Below are positions 10,421-19,147 of a stretch of DNA of 64,000 bases, piece by piece (positions within the stretch are counted from its first letter, which is position 1; each line of letters starts with the position of its first letter). A program made the translations under genes and the position numbers. This stretch comes from Anaerococcus jeddahensis (GTDB taxonomy: Bacteria; Bacillota; Clostridia; Tissierellales; Peptoniphilaceae). The stretch is taken from contig NZ_CWHU01000005.1 of NCBI RefSeq assembly GCF_001182725.1, forward strand, positions 682,001 to 746,000, written 5' to 3'. A model generated the notes under the pieces. The model made no database searches. It saw only the letters and a program-made list of their open reading frames with translations, and was not told where the DNA came from.

Positions 10421-11285
10421 TCTTTTTTGTATTTTTTCAACATCTTGTTCAAAGGAATTTGATAAAGATAAATATGTAGCTGTTGTAGATAATGAAGGAA
10501 TTTCGAAAAAATTATTTGAAAAAGAATTAAGCTACTATCAAAAATATTATATAGAAAAATATGGGGATACTTTCTTGGAAAAAAAATCTAAAAAAGGGGA
10601 TTCTAATTATAAAAAATTAGAATCTGATCTTTTAGATTCTCTCGTTATTGATCAAGTAATGGTTAATGATCTTAAGAAAAATAAGGTTAAAGTTACTAAA
10701 AATGATTCTAAAGAAACTATTGATAAGCTAAGTGAAAAAATCTCTTCAAAAGACTCTTTAATTGAGAATATAAAGACATTTGGTGTAAGTGAAGATGAGT
10801 TTGATGAAATCACTTACCAAGACTCAATTAGAAAAAAACATTATGATTATTTTTTAAATAAAAATAATATAAAAGATTCCGAAATTCTCAAATATTTTGA
10901 GGAGAACAAAAATCTCCAAAAAAAATACAAGTATGATTGTTTGATTTTTGATGATAAAAATGAAGCAATAAAAATAAGGGAATCTATTAAAAATTCTGAG
11001 GATTTCAAGAAAAAAATGAAAACAAAAATTAAAAATTATGATGTATATAGGTCAGATTTTGTATATATTGATGATCCTTTGCTTAAAAAATCATCAATAA
11101 TTAAAGTTAATGAAATGAGTAATATCTTTAAATTTAAGGATTCTTACGTAATTTTGATGATTAACTCAGAAAATAAAAATGAAAAAAATTTATTAATTGA
11201 TGCTAAAGAAATTTTTTTAGAAAATGAATATAATAAATATTTGGAAAAACTTATAAAAAATTCAAATATCAAGCTTTTTATTTGA
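10383..11285 (+). CDS. PrsA-like lipoprotein with degenerate parvulin domain
   Basis: 300 residues from the ATG at 10383, chosen because it gives a clean lipoprotein signal (Lys-rich start, hydrophobic core, FSTSC with Cys22). It overlaps prsA by 38 bases in another frame and no good ribosome binding site is seen, so translation is probably coupled. The N-terminal half resembles the preceding PrsA: each has a segment of the kind (D)LKKNKVKV preceded by LVIDQVMV or a similar stretch. The region where the parvulin domain should be lacks the SHIL and GGDLGYF motifs and looks eroded. Probably a duplicated chaperone without isomerase activity (inference). An in-frame ATG at 10323 would remove the signal peptide from the N-terminus. 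Confidence 0.8.
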   Translation: MKNKKKIAILIISLFCIFSTSCSKEFDKDKYVAVVDNEGISKKLFEKELSYYQKYYIEKYGDTFLEKKSKKGDSNYKKLESDLLDSLVIDQVMVNDLKKNKVKVTKNDSKETIDKLSEKISSKDSLIENIKTFGVSEDEFDEITYQDSIRKKHYDYFLNKNNIKDSEILKYFEENKNLQKKYKYDCLIFDDKNEAIKIRESIKNSEDFKKKMKTKIKNYDVYRSDFVYIDDPLLKKSSIIKVNEMSNIFKFKDSYVILMINSENKNEKNLLIDAKEIFLENEYNKYLEKLIKNSNIKLFI

Positions 11286-11292
11286 TAAATGC

Positions 11293-11321
11293 TTGAAATA
11301 AATAAAATATTTATGTATAAT
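11293..11321 (+). promoter_or_regulatory. Sigma-A-type promoter of hup
   Basis: TTGAAA at 11293-11298 and TATAAT at 11316-11321 are separated by 17 bases. The -10 is a perfect consensus. It lies just after the stop of the second PrsA-like gene, 53 bases before hup. Confidence 0.85.
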
Positions 11322-11373
11322 TTAATTTAGAGTTAAGCAGAATAAGATTAAGATTGATTTATAAGGAGGATAT

Positions 11374-11655
11374 ATGAATAAATCAGAATTATTAGTTAAT
11401 ATCTCAGAAAAAAGTGGACTTAAAAAAGTTGAAGCTGAAAGAGCATTAAATGCTTTTATTGAAACAGTAACAGAATCACTTCAAAAAGAAGAAAAAGTAC
11501 AACTTGTAGGATTTGGAACATTTGAAACTAGAGACAGAAAAGCTAGAGAAGGAAGAAACCCAAGAAAACCTGACGAAGTTATTAAAATTCCAGCTTCAAA
11601 AGCACCAGTTTTCAAAGCAGGTAAAACTTTAAAAGAAGCAGTTAACAATAAATAA
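11374..11655 (+). CDS. hup: HU family DNA-binding protein
   Basis: 93 residues, the size of HU. It is a small dimeric nucleoid protein that bends DNA. The beta-arm region GFGTFETRDRKAREGRNPR and the tail FKAGKTLKEAVN are diagnostic. It has its own consensus promoter, AGGAGG about 7 bases before the ATG, and a terminator right after, so it is a strong monocistronic gene. Little else is odd. Confidence 0.97.
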   Translation: MNKSELLVNISEKSGLKKVEAERALNAFIETVTESLQKEEKVQLVGFGTFETRDRKAREGRNPRKPDEVIKIPASKAPVFKAGKTLKEAVNNK

Positions 11656-11673
11656 TTATTTTATTATATACTA

Positions 11674-11700
11674 AAACCCAGAATTTTTTCTGGGTTTTTC
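11674..11700. terminator. Bidirectional terminator between hup and rqcH
   Basis: AAACCCAGAA (11674-11683) pairs with TTCTGGGTTT (11688-11697) across a 4-base loop and is followed by TT. It lies between the convergent ends of hup and rqcH, 6 bases from the rqcH stop, so it may serve both. Confidence 0.85.
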
Positions 11701-11705
11701 TATAT

Positions 11706-13454
11706 TTATTTTATTTTTTTATAAAGCTTACTTGGATTTTCGGTCATATCAACTGTAATAGTATTAAAATTTTCATAATAAACCATACCAAGTTTAGCTG
11801 CTTTTTCTTTTCTAACATTCTTTTTTTCAGTATAATCTACGTCAACCTTATTTGATTTAGCCTGAGATGAATTTTCTGCTGCAAGATAGGAGGCTATTTT
11901 CAAATCATTTTCTGTTAATGAGTTAGTTTTTAAAATAACATGACTTCCTGGTGCATTTCTTACATGGAAGAAATAGTCGTTTTTACCTGCAAGTTTTAGA
12001 GTTATATAGTCATTTTGTCTTGAATTTTTTCCGACAAATATAGTACTATCATCAACAGTTTTAAATTGCATAGGTTTTGATTTTGTCTTATTTTTTTTCT
12101 TATTTTTACTTGTATTTTTTATAATTTTATTTTCAATTAACTCATCTTTTATTTCATCTAAATCGGTGATACTTTCGCTTCTTTCAATGAAATCACCCAA
12201 TTGATTTAAGTAGTTTAGTAAATCCTCTTCTTTTGGAAGGTCAACTTTTGCAAAATCTATAGAATTTTTAATCTTTTTATATCTTTTATAATATGAATCT
12301 ACATTTTCCCATGGATTTTTCCTATCGTCTAGGATTATTTTTATTTCTTTATTTTCGTTATAAAAATCATTGAGGATAATTTCTTTATCTCCTTTTTTTA
12401 ACATATTAACATTTGCTGCTAATAGGTCACCTTTCATTCTATAAGAATCCATATTAGATTCTTTTGCAATATTTTTATTTAAAATACTTATTTTTTTATT
12501 TACGGTTTTAATTTGACTGTTAATTTTTCTTATTAAATTATTTTTAATTTGCCTTAACCTATCATTGGATTTGTTGCTTTCATAGAAAGTTTCTATAGCA
12601 TGACTCATTGTTTCATAATCAATTTTTTCAAATCCCAAAGATTTTAATTCTGTAAAATAGAATTCCTTATACTTTCTATTATCCTTGTATAAAACAGGAC
12701 TATATAAATTTTCAATTAGACTATTTCTTAGCTTATAAAGATTTTCATTTAATAATTGTTTTTCATCTTCACTTACAAGTCCCCAGTTAATTCTTGGATC
12801 TATATTTGACCTATAAATTAATTCTTTTGCAATAGTAGGAGAAAAGCCTAGGTAAGTTTGATATAAAAATTTTTGTGGATTTTGACTATCTGGTAAATTT
12901 TTGTCTAATTTTAATATATCATCAGAAAAATCATTATCTAAAATATTTATTTTTTCACTTTCAATAAAATTATAAGAAAGTCCTGGTAGTATTTGTCTAA
13001 CAGATGACATTTTTAAATTTACTCTTTTTATAGAATCAATTATCTTATAATTTTCATCGGTTAAAATTATGTTAGAGTATTTTCCCATTATTTCGACAAT
13101 TAATTTATTTGAAATATCAAAGCCCATCTCATCAACTGATGAAATATGAAAAATTATAACCCTATCTAGTTTATATTGGTCAATATCAATAATCTTACTT
13201 TGATTTAAATGCTTTCTTAAAACCATACAAAAATTTGGAGGACTTATTGGATTTTCATATTTTTTGTTTGTAATATGAACTCTCGCCTCATTATTGTTAG
13301 CGCTTAGTAATAATTTGTAGCTTTTTCCTACAGAATATATATTAAAAATTATATCGTTTTTTGAAGGCTGGCTTATTTTTTGAATTTTACCGCCCAGCAA
13401 TAATTTTTTTATTTCATAAGTTATGGATTTTGTTACTAAACCATCAAAACTCAT
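11706..13454 (-). CDS. rqcH: Ribosome quality control factor RqcH (NFACT/Rqc2 family; older name fibronectin-binding protein A)
   Basis: 582 residues. RqcH binds 50S subunits carrying stalled peptidyl-tRNA and adds C-terminal alanine tails that mark chains for degradation. The NFACT-N domain starts at residue 1 (MSFDGL). Asp97-Arg98 (YKLDRV) fall at the same positions as the D97/R98 pair needed for Ala-tailing in Bacillus subtilis. A coiled-coil region spans about 290-440, and the NFACT-R domain is near 470-580 (FVGKNSRQNDYIT, HVRNAPGSHVIL). GAGGTGATTTA precedes the ATG. It is divergent from gmk with overlapping promoters. Confidence 0.94.
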   Translation of the reverse strand: MSFDGLVTKSITYEIKKLLLGGKIQKISQPSKNDIIFNIYSVGKSYKLLLSANNNEARVHITNKKYENPISPPNFCMVLRKHLNQSKIIDIDQYKLDRVIIFHISSVDEMGFDISNKLIVEIMGKYSNIILTDENYKIIDSIKRVNLKMSSVRQILPGLSYNFIESEKINILDNDFSDDILKLDKNLPDSQNPQKFLYQTYLGFSPTIAKELIYRSNIDPRINWGLVSEDEKQLLNENLYKLRNSLIENLYSPVLYKDNRKYKEFYFTELKSLGFEKIDYETMSHAIETFYESNKSNDRLRQIKNNLIRKINSQIKTVNKKISILNKNIAKESNMDSYRMKGDLLAANVNMLKKGDKEIILNDFYNENKEIKIILDDRKNPWENVDSYYKRYKKIKNSIDFAKVDLPKEEDLLNYLNQLGDFIERSESITDLDEIKDELIENKIIKNTSKNKKKNKTKSKPMQFKTVDDSTIFVGKNSRQNDYITLKLAGKNDYFFHVRNAPGSHVILKTNSLTENDLKIASYLAAENSSQAKSNKVDVDYTEKKNVRKEKAAKLGMVYYENFNTITVDMTENPSKLYKKIK

Positions 13455-13483
13455 TAAATCACCTCTTTATTTTTTATATCTAT

Positions 13484-13512
13484 ATTATATCAGATAATAA
13501 ACTTGAACTAAA
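13484..13512 (-). promoter_or_regulatory. Promoter of rqcH
   Basis: Read on the minus strand: TTTAGT (13512-13507), 17 bases, then TATAAT (13489-13484) preceded by TGA, an extended -10. It overlaps the divergent gmk promoter. Confidence 0.65.
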
Positions 13513-13531
13513 TTTTTCCATAAAGTAAAAT
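13503..13531 (+). promoter_or_regulatory. Promoter of the gmk operon
   Basis: TTGAAC (13503-13508), 17 bases, TAAAAT (13526-13531). Its -35 lies within the rqcH promoter, so the two polymerases probably compete for this 48-base stretch. Confidence 0.75.
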
Positions 13532-13551
13532 AGTACTAATAAGGAGGCGTG

Positions 13552-14148
13552 ATGAAAAAAGGATTTTTATTAGTAATATCTGGACCTTCAGGTGTAGGAA
13601 AAGGAACAGTGTTGCATGACCTTATGAATACGCAAAAAAACTTAGTTTATTCAGTTTCTGTTACAACTAGGAAAAGTAGACCTGGCGAGATAGAAGGGGT
13701 AAGCTATTTTTTTAAGAGTCATGATGAATTTGAAAAAATGATTGAGGAAGATAAATTTTTAGAGTACGCAAAAGTTCATGATAATTATTATGGTACACCA
13801 AAAGATTTTGTTGAAGAAAAAATCAATGAAGGTAAGATAGTTATTTTAGAAATTGATGTTCAGGGAGCATTAAATGTTAAGGAAAATATAGATAATGGAG
13901 TATATATTTTTCTAGCGCCTCCTAGCCTTAGTGAACTAAAAAATAGGATAGTTAACAGAGGAACTGAAACAGAAAGTGACATCAATCTAAGGATGAATAA
14001 TGCAAGAAAAGAATTATCTTACATTAAAAACTATGATTATTTAGTTGTAAACGATCATTTGAATTCTGCTATAAATTTAGTCAATGAAATAATAAATGCA
14101 GAAAAGCACAGAGTTTTTAGAGAAGATATAGATTTTGAAAAGGAGTAA
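13552..14148 (+). CDS. gmk: Guanylate kinase
   Basis: 198 residues. It phosphorylates GMP to GDP. The P-loop is SGPSGVGKGTV (residues 10-20) and the GMP-binding region has SVTTRKSRPGEIEGVSYFF near 38. I prefer the ATG at 13552, 4 bases after GGAGG (13543-13547); an in-frame GTG at 13549 is too close to that site. First gene of gmk-rpoZ-coaBC-priA, a common Firmicute order, behind its own promoter. Confidence 0.97.
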   Translation: MKKGFLLVISGPSGVGKGTVLHDLMNTQKNLVYSVSVTTRKSRPGEIEGVSYFFKSHDEFEKMIEEDKFLEYAKVHDNYYGTPKDFVEEKINEGKIVILEIDVQGALNVKENIDNGVYIFLAPPSLSELKNRIVNRGTETESDINLRMNNARKELSYIKNYDYLVVNDHLNSAINLVNEIINAEKHRVFREDIDFEKE

Positions 14149-14150
14149 AT

Positions 14151-14339
14151 ATGAATAATCCATCTTTTAAAGAATTATCAGAAATAAGTTCAAGTAGATA
14201 TGAAATTTGCATGATGGCAGCAAAAAGAGCAAGAAGAATTGTAAATGGTTCAGATTTATTGACCAAAGACAGCGAAGATAAACCAGTTACCCAAGCTTTA
14301 CATGAAATAATGGAAGGAAAAGTTAAGAAAAATGATTAG
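14151..14339 (+). CDS. rpoZ: RNA polymerase omega subunit
   Basis: 62 residues, small but normal for Firmicute omega. It stabilises the beta' subunit during RNA polymerase assembly. The segment SRYEICMMAAKRARRI (residues 15-30) is the conserved core, followed by VTQALHEI. It starts 2 bases after gmk and shares the 8-base overlap ATGATTAG with coaBC. Confidence 0.94.
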   Translation: MNNPSFKELSEISSSRYEICMMAAKRARRIVNGSDLLTKDSEDKPVTQALHEIMEGKVKKND

Positions 14340-15504
14340 GGGTAAAAATATTCTCCTTGGTGTAAGTGGGGGAATAGCAGCCTATAAAACTTTAGAACTT
14401 TGCTCTAGATTAAAAAAAGAAGGGGCAAATTTAAAAATAATTATGACAAAGGCAGCTTGTGAATTTGTAAGTCCTTTGTCTTTTGAAACAATGGGAAAAT
14501 GTATTGTTTATTCTGAAATGTTTGAAGGTCATCATGACAAAGTTTATCATATTGAACTTCCAAAATGGGCAGATGTTTTTTTACTTGCCCCTTTAAGTGC
14601 AAATACTCTTGCAAAAATGACCTATGGAATTGCAGATAATATGCTTACAGCATCTATTTTGGCATGCGACAAAGATATTATTGTTGCACCAACTATGAAT
14701 ACAAATATGCTTAATAACGAAGCAACCCAAAAAAATTTAAAAATAATAAAAGAAAGAGGAGTACATATAATTAATCCTAATTCTGGCCTTCTAGCATGTG
14801 ACACTAGGGGTGATGGAAGAATGGAAGAGCCTGAAAATATAGTTAGATATCTTGATTATTATTTTACAAAGAAAGATTTAAAGGGTAAGAAAATTATTGT
14901 TTCTGCAGGTCCAACAGTAGAATCAATAGATTATGTGAGATTTATTACAAATAAATCAAGTGGTAAAATGGGCTATAATATCGCCATAGAAGCTTTTAAA
15001 AGAGGAGCTGATGTAAAATTAGTATCAGGTCCTGTAAATCCTATGGATACATTTGGAATTGATAAAATTAATATTAGAACCAATAAGGATTTAAAAGATG
15101 CAATCGAAAAAGATTTTGATGATTGCTATGCTTTAATCATGTCAGCTGCACCTACTGATTATAAAGTCAGAGAAGTTAGTGATAAGAAAATTAAAAAAAA
15201 TGGCGATAATTTAAAATTAGAATTGATTGAAAATATAGATATTTTAAAATATTTTGGAAATAAAAAAGATAGGCAAATTTTAATTGGTTTTGCTGCAGAA
15301 ACAGATGACCTTATTAAAAATGCAAAAATCAAATTAGAGTCAAAAAAGGCTGATTATATTATAGCAAATGATCTTAAAAAGAAAGGTGCTGGATTTGATG
15401 TAGATACTAATATCGCATCAATACTTTCAAAAGACAAAGTTGAAAAACTTGATATAATGACAAAAAAAGAGTTGGCTAATAAAATTTTAGATCTTTTAGT
15501 TTAG
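14332..15504 (+). CDS. coaBC: Bifunctional phosphopantothenoylcysteine decarboxylase / phosphopantothenate-cysteine ligase
   Basis: 390 residues. It carries out two consecutive steps of coenzyme A synthesis. The N-terminal flavoprotein (CoaC) begins GVSGGIAAYKTLE. The C-terminal CoaB half starts near 184 with GKKIIVSAGPTVESID and includes NKSSGKMGYNIA. Two usual CoaC motifs are altered: PAMN reads PTMN, and the Cys-containing ACG loop reads ACD (LLACDTRGDGRM), with the Cys kept. The start overlaps rpoZ by 8 bases. Confidence 0.95.
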   Translation: MIRGKNILLGVSGGIAAYKTLELCSRLKKEGANLKIIMTKAACEFVSPLSFETMGKCIVYSEMFEGHHDKVYHIELPKWADVFLLAPLSANTLAKMTYGIADNMLTASILACDKDIIVAPTMNTNMLNNEATQKNLKIIKERGVHIINPNSGLLACDTRGDGRMEEPENIVRYLDYYFTKKDLKGKKIIVSAGPTVESIDYVRFITNKSSGKMGYNIAIEAFKRGADVKLVSGPVNPMDTFGIDKINIRTNKDLKDAIEKDFDDCYALIMSAAPTDYKVREVSDKKIKKNGDNLKLELIENIDILKYFGNKKDRQILIGFAAETDDLIKNAKIKLESKKADYIIANDLKKKGAGFDVDTNIASILSKDKVEKLDIMTKKELANKILDLLV

Positions 15505-15512
15505 GTGATAAA

Positions 15513-17891
15513 TTGTATTGTTATGTAATACTTGATAGTAAAAGCAGATTTTTGGATAAATCTTTTACTTATCACATACCTGATAAAATTAAAAATAAAA
15601 TAAAAAAAGGGATGAGGGTTATTGTCCCATTTGGCAAAGGCAATAAGAATACTATTGCCTTTGTTTACGATATAGTTGAAAATATTGATGATGATTTTGA
15701 AACTAAAGATATAGTAGAAATTATAGATTCAAAAGCTTTAGTTGATGATGAGCTAATAAATTTGGCTTTTTTTATGAATAAAAGATATCTTTCACCACTA
15801 AGATCTTGTATTAGGCAAGTTCTACCTGCTGGAAATATAAAAGAGATAAAAGAATATTTTTATAAAACAGAAAACTTAGATAAAAATGATAATTTATATC
15901 ACATTTTTGAAAGCAAAAAATCCTTGGATGATCTTTTAAATAAATATGATATAAATAAAGATATTTTAGATAAATATAAGGATAAGGGCCTTATAGATTC
16001 ATATTTTGATATAAACTCAAATCAAAAAATAAATTATCAAATCTTTGTAAGTTTAAAAGAAAATTTTGATGATAGTAAAATATCAAAAAATGCTAAAAAA
16101 CAAAAAGATATTATAAATTATTTAAGAGAAAATAAGGAAGTTGAGTACAAAAAACTTTTAAGCAAAACTAAATCTAGTAAAAATTCTTTTGATGCTTTAG
16201 TTAAAAAAAATATCTTAAATATTAGAAAAATTGAAGTAAACAAGGCCTTGGTTAAGGATAGTGAAAGATATGATAAATTTATTTTAAATGATGAACAAAA
16301 TTTAGCTTTTAGAAAAATAATGGAAAATCCAGATTCTTCATATCTTTTAAAAGGTGTTACTGGGAGTGGAAAAACAGAAGTTTTTTTACAAGTTGTTGAA
16401 GAAAATTTAAAAAAAGGGAAGGATTCAATAATCCTTGTTCCAGAAATTTCTTTAACACCTCAAACCATAGAAAGATTTCAAGGAAGATTTAAGCAAAAAA
16501 TTGCAATAATGCATTCAAGACTTAGTCAAAAAGAAAGATTTCAACAGTGGAGAATGATAAAAAACGGTGAGGTTAAAATCGTTGTTGGAGCAAGAAGTGC
16601 AATATTTGCTCCATTTAAAAATCTTGGTCTTATAATAATAGATGAAGAACATGATAAAAGTTATATATCTTCTCAAGATCCAAAATTTCACACAGACGAA
16701 TTAGCTTTGTTTAGGAGAGCTTATAACAAGGCAACTTTGATTTTTGCATCAGCAACTCCATCGATAAAAACTATGACAAAAACTTTGGATGGCGAATATA
16801 ATTTACTTGAGCTAAAAAATAGAGTAAATGGAAAACTTCCAAAGGTTCACATAGTAGATATGAGAGAAGAATTGAAAAATTCAAACTATTCAATGATAAG
16901 CTCGCTTTTGTATGAAAAAATAAATGAAAAACTAAAAAGAGATGAACAGGTTATTTTATTTTTAAATAAAATTGGTCACAATTCATTTACTTTTTGCAGG
17001 CACTGTGGCTATGTTATTAAATGTGAAGCTTGTGATGTTTCGATGACTTATCATAAAAATGTATCAAAGCTAGTTTGCCATTATTGTGGAAGAACTAAAA
17101 ATCAACCAACAATTTGTCCTTCGTGTGGATCAAAAAAAATCAAAGAATTTGGAGCAGGAACTGAAAAATTGGAAGAGGAGATAAAAGAATTATTTCCAAA
17201 AGCTAAAGTTATTAGAATGGATTCTATGACTGCAAAAGATAAGTCGACTTATAACTCGATGTATAAAAATATGAAGGATAATAAAGTAGATATACTCATA
17301 GGAACTCAAATGATTGCGAAAGGGCTTGATTTTGATAATGTTACTTTAGTTGGAATAATCAGTGCAGACTTATCATTAAATATTGATGACTATACTGCTT
17401 ATGAAACAAGTTTTGAGCTTTTAACTCAAGTTTCAGGAAGAGCTGGTAGGGCAGATAAAAAGGGAGAGGTTATAATACAAACTTATAGACCTGATAATTT
17501 TGTAATAAATGCTGCAAGTAAAAATGATTACCAAGGATTTTATAATTATGAAATTGAATCAAGAAAAGCATTTGAATATCCGCCTTTTGTAGATTTAATT
17601 ACTATAAAAATATTAGACAAATCAAGAATAAAATGTATGGATATTTCAAAAAAAATAAAATATTATCTCGATCTAGAATACGAAAAAGACAGAGAAATAA
17701 AAATAATTGGACCAAATCCATGTAAAATATCTCGCATTAATAACAAATACAGATACAATATAATTATAAAATTAAAAGATGAAAAATTAGAAGAAATTTC
17801 AGATTTTCTTATTAGGCTTAAAAATTATTTTATAAATAAAAGCAAGGATACAAGTATACTTGTTGCATTAAATCCAAGTGATATAAATTAA
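15513..17891 (+). CDS. priA: Primosomal protein N' (replication restart helicase)
   Basis: 792 residues, full length. PriA loads the replisome at collapsed forks. It has the N-terminal DNA-binding domain, Walker A GVTGSGKTEV near 287, DEEH (IIIDEEHDKSY) near 375, and paired Cys zinc motifs (CRHCGYVIKCEAC and CHYCG...CPSCG) near 495-540. The start is a TTG at 15513, about 4-5 bases after AGGTGA; no better start is in frame and the resulting N-terminus fits the family. Confidence 0.96.
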   Translation: MYCYVILDSKSRFLDKSFTYHIPDKIKNKIKKGMRVIVPFGKGNKNTIAFVYDIVENIDDDFETKDIVEIIDSKALVDDELINLAFFMNKRYLSPLRSCIRQVLPAGNIKEIKEYFYKTENLDKNDNLYHIFESKKSLDDLLNKYDINKDILDKYKDKGLIDSYFDINSNQKINYQIFVSLKENFDDSKISKNAKKQKDIINYLRENKEVEYKKLLSKTKSSKNSFDALVKKNILNIRKIEVNKALVKDSERYDKFILNDEQNLAFRKIMENPDSSYLLKGVTGSGKTEVFLQVVEENLKKGKDSIILVPEISLTPQTIERFQGRFKQKIAIMHSRLSQKERFQQWRMIKNGEVKIVVGARSAIFAPFKNLGLIIIDEEHDKSYISSQDPKFHTDELALFRRAYNKATLIFASATPSIKTMTKTLDGEYNLLELKNRVNGKLPKVHIVDMREELKNSNYSMISSLLYEKINEKLKRDEQVILFLNKIGHNSFTFCRHCGYVIKCEACDVSMTYHKNVSKLVCHYCGRTKNQPTICPSCGSKKIKEFGAGTEKLEEEIKELFPKAKVIRMDSMTAKDKSTYNSMYKNMKDNKVDILIGTQMIAKGLDFDNVTLVGIISADLSLNIDDYTAYETSFELLTQVSGRAGRADKKGEVIIQTYRPDNFVINAASKNDYQGFYNYEIESRKAFEYPPFVDLITIKILDKSRIKCMDISKKIKYYLDLEYEKDREIKIIGPNPCKISRINNKYRYNIIIKLKDEKLEEISDFLIRLKNYFINKSKDTSILVALNPSDIN

Positions 17892-17900
17892 GGAGTTAAA

Positions 17901-19013
17901 ATGTTTGATTTTTTTAAGAAAAAAAACAAAGATGAAGAAATTGATAGTGAAAAATTAGAAAAAGATTCTCCTGAAAATGAGGAAACTTCTGATCAATTAG
18001 AAGAAAACAATGAGAATGATGTGGAAGTAAATTTTTTAGAAAACGAAAAAATATCTAGTAATAATTTTGAAGAAAAAAAAGACGAAGATGAGGACTTAGG
18101 CTTTTTTGCAAAACTATCTAAGGGTTTGTCAAAAACTAGAGAGCAATTTTCATCAAATCTTAAAAATTTATTTACTGCAAATGTAAAAATTGATGATGAT
18201 TTGTATGATGAATTAGAAGAAATATTAATTTCAGCTGATATAGGTATGCAATCTACAATTGAAATTGTTGATCAATTAAAAGATGAAATAAAAGAAAGAT
18301 CAATTAAAAATTCAGAAGAAATTTTTCCTTTATTAAAAGAAATAATGGAAGAAAAATTAGATGAAAAAAATTTAGAAAATAAACTAAATGTTTCAAATGA
18401 TAAGCTAAGTGTTATTTTGGTTATTGGAGTAAATGGTGTAGGTAAAACCACAACTATTGGAAAGCTTGCTTATAATCTTAAAAAAGAAGGTCACAAGGTT
18501 ACTTTGGCAGCAGCTGATACTTTTAGAGCAGCAGCAATTGATCAACTTGACTTGTGGGCAAAACAATCTAATACACAAATGATTGCTCATAAAGAAGGAT
18601 CAGATCCATCAGCTGTAATTTTTGATGCTATACAAGCAGCAAAAGCAAATAGTTCAGATGTATTAATTTGTGATACAGCTGGAAGACTTCATAACAAAAA
18701 AAATCTTATGAATGAGCTAGAAAAAATTAATAGAACAATCTCAACTCATGCTAATAATGCAAATAGAGAAAATTTACTAGTATTAGATGCAACAACAGGA
18801 CAAAACGCTATAAGCCAACTTAGAGAATTTAAAAATGTTTGTGATATAAGTGGATTAATTTTAACAAAACTTGATGGAACTGCAAAAGGTGGCGTAATTT
18901 TCCCTCTTCAAGTTGAACTTGAAGTACCAGTTAAGTATATTGGAGTAGGAGAAGGAATAAATAACTTAGAAAAATTTGATTCAAAATCATTTGTGGAAGC
19001 AATGTTTGAATAA
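17901..19013 (+). CDS. ftsY: Signal recognition particle receptor FtsY
   Basis: 370 residues. FtsY is the membrane-associated GTPase that docks SRP-ribosome complexes at SecYEG. The first ~75 residues are very acidic (the A domain). The NG domain follows, with GVNGVGKTTTIGKL near 177, AADTFRAAAIDQL near 200 and DTAGRLHNKK near 256. It begins 9 bases after priA, an unusual partner since def/fmt often sit there. No terminator is seen after it; the rpsB promoter starts 3 bases after its stop. Confidence 0.96.
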   Translation: MFDFFKKKNKDEEIDSEKLEKDSPENEETSDQLEENNENDVEVNFLENEKISSNNFEEKKDEDEDLGFFAKLSKGLSKTREQFSSNLKNLFTANVKIDDDLYDELEEILISADIGMQSTIEIVDQLKDEIKERSIKNSEEIFPLLKEIMEEKLDEKNLENKLNVSNDKLSVILVIGVNGVGKTTTIGKLAYNLKKEGHKVTLAAADTFRAAAIDQLDLWAKQSNTQMIAHKEGSDPSAVIFDAIQAAKANSSDVLICDTAGRLHNKKNLMNELEKINRTISTHANNANRENLLVLDATTGQNAISQLREFKNVCDISGLILTKLDGTAKGGVIFPLQVELEVPVKYIGVGEGINNLEKFDSKSFVEAMFE

Positions 19014-19015
19014 AC

Positions 19016-19044
19016 TTGTAATATATTAAAATTTATGGTATATT
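19016..19044 (+). promoter_or_regulatory. Promoter of rpsB-tsf
   Basis: TTGTAA (19016-19021), 17 bases, TATATT (19039-19044) with TGG directly before it, giving an extended -10. Expected transcription start is about 19051. Confidence 0.8.
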
Positions 19045-19050
19045 ACATAA

Positions 19051-19140
19051 GTACTATACACATCTTTGGATAGGTTTGCGTTGCTAATTTAAATTAGTTT
19101 AGAATCTAGGCGATAAAGATGGAAGAAATTAAACGGAGGT
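19051..19140 (+). ncRNA. Structured 5' leader of rpsB (candidate autoregulatory RNA)
   Basis: The ~97-base untranslated leader can fold with an outer stem CATCTTT (19061-19067) / AAAGATG (19115-19121) enclosing a small hairpin in CTAATTTAAATTAG (19084-19097). GGAGGT at 19135-19140 sits just outside the outer stem. Leaders of ribosomal protein operons often bind the encoded protein; S2 binding here is inference from position. Confidence 0.5.
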
Positions 19141-19147
19141 AAGATAT

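Noticed and set aside
10323..11285. Second PrsA-like gene as a frameshifted tail of the first
   Set aside because: It has its own start, signal peptide and lipobox, and its N-terminal domain repeats that of the first protein rather than continuing it.
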